A stretch of 64,000 bases of DNA, from contig CAPERS010000006.1 in NCBI GenBank assembly GCA_948607205.1, positions 1-64,000 of the forward strand, given 5' to 3'. The number at the start of each line of letters is the position of its first letter. Position 1 is the first letter of the stretch. The DNA comes from an uncultured Eubacteriales bacterium (lineage in GTDB: Bacteria; Bacillota; Clostridia; Christensenellales; UBA1242). The position numbers and the translations under genes were made by a program. Positions 57,451 through 64,000 of this stretch are shown here, in pieces. Under the pieces are notes generated by a model. It searched no databases. It was not told the origin of the DNA and saw only the letters and a list, made by a program, of their open reading frames with translations.

Positions 57451-58809
57451 ATGAACGATATGAAAAATAAAGATATTTCAATAACTGAAGTAAAGTTTTT
57501 CAATAACAAACAGAAAAATCAAGATGTTTGTGATTTTTTGTTGAGATGTTGTAACACGCTTGGCGAACTTTATGTTTTGATAAATAAACCAAATTTTGAA
57601 AAGTTGTGGATGAGTAAGTTTGACATAAAGGATTTAAATAAAATTTATAAAGCCTTAGAACTTAATGGATTTCATGTTTATTTTTCGCCTTCAGACAAAA
57701 TAAAGGAACCTGAAAATATTTCTGTTATGCGAGTGAATTTCACGCCGAATGTTCCTAAGGATACTTTTATTAAAAACGCAATTTTTTCAAGAGCCTCTAA
57801 TTTAGGCGACCTCAGCAAGTTAAGTAAAGAAACAATTTTAAGTTTTCAAAAATTAGGCAATATATGCGTTAAAGATATAAATGATACCTTAAAGAGTTTT
57901 GGACTTAATGAACTTATAGAAGAGTGCCCAATGATTTCCCCAACTGATAATTATCAAGACGCAAAAGAAATTTTATATAAACAAGTTAAGTTTGGAGAAG
58001 GTGTAGTTAATTATAACATCCAAAAAGTGTTAAAGGAAAATTCAATCTTAGGTAAAAAACTTGGTGATTTAACCAGTTTGAAAAAGTCACAACTTTTGAC
58101 TTGTTTCAATTTGGCTGATAAACAAGTGTCCGTTATATCAGACACTTTGAAGAGTTATGGCTTGTCTATCATTGATGATTCTGATAAATTTAGTGTTGTT
58201 GAGCCAGAAGATTGTGAGAATCCAAAGGCTTTGCTTGTTAATCAAGTCAGATTCAGCGATTCTCCAACGATTGACACTCTGGCAAGAAAAATGGTTTATA
58301 GCATTATATACCAAGCCTACGATAAAAGATTTTCATTAGACAAGAATGTAAGACAAAAATTCTTAAATAGTATGTCACAAATTACACTTGGTGAATTGTA
58401 TGAGAAGATTAACAACATAAATTTCCTTTCATACTACAAAAACACAAAAAAAGTTTTGGCAATCAAAGAAACATTAATTCGATATGGCTTTGATGTAGAA
58501 ATGCCTAAGCATGAGCAAAAGAAACTCAAATATGGATTTAAAATTTTCAGACCTGAGGAATTAAAATTCAAACTTTATAGGATTTCGCCAGATTCAGAAT
58601 TCAATTTTATTATTCATAAAATATTGCGCTATATTCTTTGCGATGGCAATAAAGAAAGATATGATAATTTCACTCTTTGTGAATTTCTGCAGTTAGACCA
58701 TGATGAACTTGCTATGAAAGTTGGCAGTGTGATAATGAAAGAAATTGACCAATCTCTTAGTGTTCACAACTTGGCATTCAATTCGGCTATTGAAAAAGAA
58801 AAAGATTAG
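57451..58809 (+). CDS. Protein with five RNA-polymerase-alpha-CTD-like repeat units (452 aa)
   Basis: The protein is a tandem array of five ~80-110-residue units. Each opens with a (V/Y)x(F/I) strand (about residues 94, 179, 266, 376; a less clear one at 14), two helices, then a helix-hairpin-helix section of the type LGDL...L...NLGxKxxxxIxxxLKxYGL. These sections lie at about 36-76, 116-152, 203-240, 311-349 and 407-441 and resemble the C-terminal domain of RNA polymerase alpha (TVEDLL...L...NLGKKSLxEIxxxLxxxGL). That domain binds UP-element DNA and activators, so nucleic-acid binding is a reasonable inference. No catalytic motif, signal peptide or membrane segment. Start fixed by the promoter; no Shine-Dalgarno. 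Confidence 0.65.
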   Translation: MNDMKNKDISITEVKFFNNKQKNQDVCDFLLRCCNTLGELYVLINKPNFEKLWMSKFDIKDLNKIYKALELNGFHVYFSPSDKIKEPENISVMRVNFTPNVPKDTFIKNAIFSRASNLGDLSKLSKETILSFQKLGNICVKDINDTLKSFGLNELIEECPMISPTDNYQDAKEILYKQVKFGEGVVNYNIQKVLKENSILGKKLGDLTSLKKSQLLTCFNLADKQVSVISDTLKSYGLSIIDDSDKFSVVEPEDCENPKALLVNQVRFSDSPTIDTLARKMVYSIIYQAYDKRFSLDKNVRQKFLNSMSQITLGELYEKINNINFLSYYKNTKKVLAIKETLIRYGFDVEMPKHEQKKLKYGFKIFRPEELKFKLYRISPDSEFNFIIHKILRYILCDGNKERYDNFTLCEFLQLDHDELAMKVGSVIMKEIDQSLSVHNLAFNSAIEKEKD

Positions 58810-58830
58810 GAAAATTCCTAATCTTTTTTT
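58799..58830 (+). terminator. Terminator after the 57451 gene
   Basis: AAAGATTAGG-AAAATT-CCTAATCTTT with long T-run; it overlaps the stop codon. Confidence 0.85.
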
Positions 58831-58894
58831 AATGCAAGAGTCAAAACTAAGTATTTGTTATCACATAAACTATTATAAGTCTTACTTTTGTTTT

Positions 58895-61800
58895 TTACTT
58901 AACTTTTGGTTTCTTTCGAAGTTTAATTGTGATGATAATTATTGCAACAGCAGCCATAACTGCAATCACAATTGCAATGATTGCCCAAGCGTTAAGAGGT
59001 GTTGTTTTGGTCACTTTGTAGGAGTAGAGAAGGACTCCGCTTTGAGTGAACACCTGAATGTAGTAAGTTCCAGATTCAGTTATGCTCAAGCCACCGCCAT
59101 AGTTTTCAAGTGTTTCTTCATTGATGTCAAATCTTGAAGAGCCAATTTGAATGTAGCAGTCGCCGATTGTTTCATAGATATTTTTTGCATTGAAATCAAT
59201 GTTAATGATTCCGTCCGTGCTTCCGCCATCAGCGATTGAAACAGCAATAGGTGGAACTTGTGAATTTATCCAAAGCATGAAAGTGAATTTGCTTTCGGTG
59301 ATTGGACTGTAAGATTTATCATTTGTGTTTATTGTGATAATATATCTGCCTTGACCAGTCAACTCATCCGAGAATGAAAGAAGAACTCTTGTTAAATAAT
59401 CTTTATCATTGATTGTCAAAAGGTTATTGCCAATAATTTTAACAAGTTCGTCAGTTATGTCAACTCTTTCTTCAATCTTAGAATTGTATTTCTCAATTTT
59501 TTCGATGTAGTAGTTTTTGTAAGGTGTGATTTCATATGAGAGAACTGATTCTTTTGGATTTAAAATAGTGAAAACATATTCCTCTTCGCGAATTGCAGTT
59601 GAGCTTGACTTATCCTGTGCTGAGAATGTGACTTTGTAGTAGCCCGGTTCAGTGAAAGTGTAAACATAGTTTGCAAGAGTGAAACCAGTGTATTCTTTTC
59701 CATTTTTTGTCACGTGGATTTGAGGATAGCCCGCTGTCGTGAAGTAGGTGTTAAGGTCAACAAGTGAAAGTTGAACAGCACCGTTATAAATTGCATGATT
59801 GATTGGCTCAGTCGTTTTGGCTTCAAGCGAAATTGGGTCGGTGTAGGTGACAACAAAAGGTGAAGTGTTGAGGAAGATAAGTGAGAAATAATCTCCGCTT
59901 CCAAACTTATGAACATTGTTTTCTGGCTCGGTTGAGTCGTGGAATTTGATTTGATAACTTCCTGCACGAGTCAAGTAAACATAATTTGTGTCACTTGCTT
60001 GGTCATAATAAACAGGCATGTCTTCAAGCAGAACATATCTGCCTTGATAAAGTTTTGAAATTTCAATCTCAATTTTGTTTTCTTTGATTCCATAATGACT
60101 TGTCCAAGAAAGTTTCACTTCAGAGAAGTTTGATTTGTTTTTCTCAACGATGATACTTTCTGAATTTTTGTCAATCAGTTCCTTGCGAACACCTGATTCA
60201 TTGGTGTAATATAGTTGTTTGAGGAATGAAGAACTTTTTGGAATATATATGATTGTGAAATATCCGCTTGAAACATCACTTCTATATTGATAGATATCAA
60301 TCATAACATCTGTTCCAGTTGCAATTCCCTCTTCCACCAATGTTATTTGCACACCAAGTTCGTCATTTGGAATGATGTTAGGCTTTGGAATAACACTGCT
60401 GTCGCCTGGCTTTGCAGGAACTTTGTCTGAATAGCGCATGTTGACCATATAGTTTGTGTCATATTGCTTGCCGTTTGGAGCAGTGTAGACAATGTCTGAT
60501 TTTTCAACTTTTTTGCCATCAACATAAATTGTGTAGAAGACTTTTGATGAATCATTGATTTGAAGAATGAAAAGAGAACATTCGTTAGTCAAAACATCTT
60601 CACTATCATATTTGGCGAGAATTAAATAGTCGCCAACGCCTGAAATAATGTAACTATTTGGATTTTTTATTTCTTCCCAAGTTTTTCCATCATCTTTTGA
60701 AATATGCAAAGAATATTTATATTGATTGAGATAAGGTTTTTGTTCATTTGTGTTTGCGCTCACGCTTGGATATGCTGAAAGCACAACATTGTTTGAGAAA
60801 GTTGAAATCACTGATGCATTGGCCATATATGTTTTTCCGTCAAATTCAACTCTAAGGTTTTGTTGTGTGTCAGCAAGACCAATATATTCAGAACTTGCAT
60901 CTTTGAAAGTTATATAATTGCCAGTTTTCTTGTCGCTGAATTTTGGCAGTTTGTCATAGACTTTGATATACATTGTTTTTGCAATTGTGTTTGTGTCAAC
61001 TTTATCAACAAGTTGAACTCTGTAAACAATGTCCGACCTATCAAATCTGATTGTGAACAGGTCTTTTGAATTTGGCTTAGATTCAGATTTCAATGTGACA
61101 GGTTCCCAAGTGTCATTATTGTTATATTGAGATATTCTGACATTGAAGAGAGAATCTTGATAGGTGAGGATTATCGATTTGCTCGAAATGTAGGTGATGT
61201 CGCCAAGCGAGTCAACCTTTTGATAAATGTTTGCATCGCCAGTTATTTCGTCAAAGTTTTCACTGTTTGCCTTTTGATGAACAATGGTTTTGTTTCCAAA
61301 GTTATCGATGATTGTGTATCTGATTGGCTGATTGTTTGCGCCAAGTCTGATGTAGATATACAGATACCCGTTCGCGCTATAGTTGAAGATGACTGTTTCA
61401 GTTGATTCCCAACCGTTTGGATTGCCACTTGCGTTTGTGAACGCTTTAAGTGTGCTCCACTCGCTTTTGGTTGAATCAATTTGAGTGAGTTGTTCAATTG
61501 TGATTGCAACTGGGAAGATATGGCTTTGCTCATTGCTTTCAACTTGTTCATTTGTTGGATGAGCTATTTTAAGATAAGGGTCACCATTATCGTTTCCAGT
61601 TTCTGTTCTGAGGCTTGCATTCATGATTGAAACTTTGACATTGCTGTTTTTGCCTTCAAGTCTGTTTGCAATTTGCAAGTTGTGTTTAACATTTGATGAC
61701 GCTACGCCAAAGAATAGTGTTTCAATGCCAACTTCTTCAAAGCCAAGAGTGCCATTTGAAAGGATTGAAATTTTATAAATTCGTCCTTTGTCGAGGTTAG

Positions 61801-64000
61801 GGCTTGTCATAAATGCTACAGTATTGTTTTGAGCGGTTGTGATATAAACTGCCCAGTCATCGTTTAAAAATTGAAGTGATTGGAATTTAAGGCCTGTGGA
61901 AGAATAGATATTTACGCCTTTGATAGCCTCCTCATTTGTGAGTGATTTGCTTTTTTCTTCATCAGTTAAACTTTCCAAAAGGTCGTTTGTGTAAGTGATT
62001 GCTTTTTCTGATGCAATTGCATTTGAATCAATCAGTTTAACCAGATAAACGACCATGTTGCCTGCCATGTCGCGTTCAACGATTTCATAGTATTTGTTAT
62101 TTTCAAGAGAATTTAAATACAAAAATTCAAAACTTGTATGACTTGATGAATTGTTTGAGAAGTTGTCTTTTGTCACTTGAACATAAGTTGTCAAATCTTC
62201 TATTTTGCGATAGAAGGCAAACTTTGTCCCAAAGTTGTCATTCTGAGAAATTTTTTGTTTCATGTCTGAGAAGAAGTTTATATTAACCATGTAAGAATAG
62301 TTCTTAAACTGACCTTCATTTTTGGTGTAAGAATAACTTACGGTGTTCATGTCAGTGTGTTCAACTTTTTCATTTTGAGCATTATAGAGGTCACGAGTAT
62401 AACTTTCAAGGAATGCTTTGGTGAAATTTGGAACTGCATTTGTCACATTGTTCATAAGTGAAGAAAGTGTTTGGGTTGGTGCAGTGAAGTCAATATACAC
62501 ACGTTTTGTTGTTGTGCTGTAGTATTCTTCGTTGCCTTCGTGTCCTTCAAATTGCATTGTGATGTCAACATAATTGCCGTTCTGCCAATAGTCTTTAAGG
62601 TCAATGTCAAAAGTGTTGACTTTATTGTTTGAATTAATTTTAGTGACTGTTTCTCTATGTAAAGTTCCGCCACTTGCGCTGTAAATTGAATATCGAATTG
62701 CTTCTTTGTCAATATTTGCCAAGTATTTGTTATCAGTGTCTGTCCATCTTATCACAAGTGTTTGTGAATTTGTGAAATGGTTTCCTGTTTCTTCTTGGTT
62801 ACTGTTTTTTTCTGATTCCAGTTTCATGTTTCTTGAATCAAGAATATCAAATTCAGGTTTGTTGCTTTCAATTTCAAATGAAAACTTATATGACTTTCTG
62901 ATGCTGTCATCCACGCTGTTTGATGCTTGGAAAAGTTCAACAACATAACTTCCTGGTGAAGTGAATTGAACAGGTTGAGCATTTTGGTCAACATCTTTGT
63001 CAAAAGCAGAAACTTGATAAATGCTTAAATATCCATTAACTGAATTTCCATTTGTTTTATAAAGTTTTTTGTTTCCAAAAGCATCTGTGAAAGTTATTTG
63101 AGCATAAAGTTTATATTCGGCAATGGAAGCTCTTTGAATAAATTCTCTTGCCTCTTGTTCGTTTTTGCAAGAAATTTCAACGTCATTAATATATGCTGTT
63201 ATTTTGCCTTCCTTATCAATTGTATATTTCGCACCGCCATAGTTTGAAAGTTCACTGTTGCTATAAACAGTGTAAGTGTTTGTTTTTGCGTCGTAGGAAT
63301 AGTGAGTTGTGTATTTATCAGTTGGAATGTTGAGGGTGAGTGGAAGTTTGTTTGTTTCAACAGAGAAAGTTGGAGTATCGCCATTTTGTTGTTTATAGAA
63401 TGAACCTTGGTTTAAACCTTCAGCATTATATCTTGGGAATGATATTTCAAGTGATGACTGACCAGGATTGCTATACATTGAAAGCAGGATATCGCCACCA
63501 ACATAACTTTCGGCTGAACTATAAGTGTCTCCATCGACTTTATTTGAAACTTGTTCTTGCGAAGAAATAACATTGAAGTTGTCAACAATCATGGTTATTT
63601 GGCGTTCAAAGTAGTCATACTTGTTGCTGTTCGGCATAGTGCGATATCTTCTTGTGAAGATATACTTGCCAGGTTCGGCATATTTGCCAACAGTTGAAAT
63701 TGGAAGTTCGATGATGTCGTCATAGTGAACTTGTGCGTCATATTTGAACACATTGTGATTGTTTATTGAAGGCTCTTCTTCAAGAGTGTAGAAGTGAGCA
63801 ATGTTGTTTAAGTCGTTGTTTTCATCTTTTTTTCCAACGTTTCCTTCAAAAGTATCACTCTTTTTGGTGAAAGCATAATAAGTCATTGAAACGCTTTCAA
63901 CAATTGCGCCTTCATTTGCAGGCTTAAATGAGAGAAGAATTTGCTTTTCATTAACTGAAATAGGTGTCAAAAAGCTGAGTTTATAGTTAAGATTGCTTGA
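58895..64000 (-). CDS. Very large membrane-anchored surface protein, partial (N-terminus beyond window end)
   Basis: The frame is open from the stop at 58895 to the window edge, about 1700 codons, with no start in view; a TTG at 63970 is only an internal codon. The visible part is a long chain of beta-sandwich-like modules with recurrent phrases such as GxYxIxFxDxxGN, PGKYIFTRRYRT, AGSYQIKFHDS and SGTYYIQVFTQSG, resembling bacterial Ig-like or cell-wall-associated domains. Near the C-terminus a single membrane helix (WAIIAIVIAVMAAVAIIIITI) is followed by KLRKKPKVK, a stop-transfer tail, so the bulk is extracellular. No LPxTG motif. Likely an adhesin or wall-spanning structural protein; the exact function cannot be stated. 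Confidence 0.75.
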   Translation of the reverse strand, partial: SSNLNYKLSFLTPISVNEKQILLSFKPANEGAIVESVSMTYYAFTKKSDTFEGNVGKKDENNDLNNIAHFYTLEEEPSINNHNVFKYDAQVHYDDIIELPISTVGKYAEPGKYIFTRRYRTMPNSNKYDYFERQITMIVDNFNVISSQEQVSNKVDGDTYSSAESYVGGDILLSMYSNPGQSSLEISFPRYNAEGLNQGSFYKQQNGDTPTFSVETNKLPLTLNIPTDKYTTHYSYDAKTNTYTVYSNSELSNYGGAKYTIDKEGKITAYINDVEISCKNEQEAREFIQRASIAEYKLYAQITFTDAFGNKKLYKTNGNSVNGYLSIYQVSAFDKDVDQNAQPVQFTSPGSYVVELFQASNSVDDSIRKSYKFSFEIESNKPEFDILDSRNMKLESEKNSNQEETGNHFTNSQTLVIRWTDTDNKYLANIDKEAIRYSIYSASGGTLHRETVTKINSNNKVNTFDIDLKDYWQNGNYVDITMQFEGHEGNEEYYSTTTKRVYIDFTAPTQTLSSLMNNVTNAVPNFTKAFLESYTRDLYNAQNEKVEHTDMNTVSYSYTKNEGQFKNYSYMVNINFFSDMKQKISQNDNFGTKFAFYRKIEDLTTYVQVTKDNFSNNSSSHTSFEFLYLNSLENNKYYEIVERDMAGNMVVYLVKLIDSNAIASEKAITYTNDLLESLTDEEKSKSLTNEEAIKGVNIYSSTGLKFQSLQFLNDDWAVYITTAQNNTVAFMTSPNLDKGRIYKISILSNGTLGFEEVGIETLFFGVASSNVKHNLQIANRLEGKNSNVKVSIMNASLRTETGNDNGDPYLKIAHPTNEQVESNEQSHIFPVAITIEQLTQIDSTKSEWSTLKAFTNASGNPNGWESTETVIFNYSANGYLYIYIRLGANNQPIRYTIIDNFGNKTIVHQKANSENFDEITGDANIYQKVDSLGDITYISSKSIILTYQDSLFNVRISQYNNNDTWEPVTLKSESKPNSKDLFTIRFDRSDIVYRVQLVDKVDTNTIAKTMYIKVYDKLPKFSDKKTGNYITFKDASSEYIGLADTQQNLRVEFDGKTYMANASVISTFSNNVVLSAYPSVSANTNEQKPYLNQYKYSLHISKDDGKTWEEIKNPNSYIISGVGDYLILAKYDSEDVLTNECSLFILQINDSSKVFYTIYVDGKKVEKSDIVYTAPNGKQYDTNYMVNMRYSDKVPAKPGDSSVIPKPNIIPNDELGVQITLVEEGIATGTDVMIDIYQYRSDVSSGYFTIIYIPKSSSFLKQLYYTNESGVRKELIDKNSESIIVEKNKSNFSEVKLSWTSHYGIKENKIEIEISKLYQGRYVLLEDMPVYYDQASDTNYVYLTRAGSYQIKFHDSTEPENNVHKFGSGDYFSLIFLNTSPFVVTYTDPISLEAKTTEPINHAIYNGAVQLSLVDLNTYFTTAGYPQIHVTKNGKEYTGFTLANYVYTFTEPGYYKVTFSAQDKSSSTAIREEEYVFTILNPKESVLSYEITPYKNYYIEKIEKYNSKIEERVDITDELVKIIGNNLLTINDKDYLTRVLLSFSDELTGQGRYIITINTNDKSYSPITESKFTFMLWINSQVPPIAVSIADGGSTDGIINIDFNAKNIYETIGDCYIQIGSSRFDINEETLENYGGGLSITESGTYYIQVFTQSGVLLYSYKVTKTTPLNAWAIIAIVIAVMAAVAIIIITIKLRKKPKVK

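Overview
The window is A+T-rich bacterial chromosome with a Firmicutes/Clostridia character. It carries canonical TTGACA-17-TATAAT promoters, AGGAGG ribosome binding sites, U-rich intrinsic terminators, a SigH-like sporulation-type sigma factor, Mini-RNase III, a zinc-ribbon bL33, a CCA-encoded initiator tRNA and an archaeal-type AspRS. Large surface proteins with InlB-type, GBS-Bsp-like and GLUG repeats point to an uncultured host-associated (gut-type) clostridium. That taxonomic placement is inference. No complete insertion sequence, prophage or CRISPR array is visible.

Layout. 0-6.5 kb: truncated MFS transporter, YgjV-like membrane protein, an EFR1-type flavodoxin/ferredoxin, a PH-domain membrane protein, then aspS-asnS. 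6.5-16.4 kb: a surface-protein locus (a 1134-aa secreted repeat protein and a 5'-truncated paralogue 5 kb away) enclosing a ZIP transporter, a U32 peptidase, alr and a SHOCT membrane protein. 16.4-24.2 kb, minus strand: tmk, a 2,4-diaminopentanoate-dehydrogenase-like oxidoreductase, uvrC, two WG-repeat proteins, hisS. 24.2-34 kb: a DnaA-box cluster, HelD, an unknown protein, and gyrA/gyrB separated by two small genes and repeats. 34-44 kb: GtrA, small unknown genes, an M18 aminopeptidase, tRNA-fMet with a hairpin cluster, a divergent methionyl-tRNA synthetase, sigH-rlmB-mrnC and ychF. 44-50 kb: one gene for an 1879-aa orphan protein. 50-57 kb: secA, a SLOG/HTH/HTH module, a HicB-like gene and rpmG-secE-nusG / rplK-rplA. 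57-64 kb: a five-repeat protein with RNA-polymerase-alpha-CTD-like units and a very large membrane-anchored surface protein that runs off the window.

Features that stand out. (1) The 1134-aa surface gene has a run of ten G between its -35 and -10 boxes, a layout expected to phase-vary; C/G tracts also sit at a WG-repeat promoter and at the ygjV/MFS junction. (2) The surface gene and its truncated paralogue share a 17-bp dyad overlapping the -10 box and a closely similar 3' end, suggesting co-regulation and recombination. (3) Several genes (ygjV-like, uvrC, 26756, 39222, 57451 and possibly 53379) have a promoter 5-6 nt upstream of the start codon and no Shine-Dalgarno, i.e. they look leaderless. 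(4) A SLOG-domain gene and two paralogous HTH regulators share a TGCTAA-N2-TTAGCA operator present three times.
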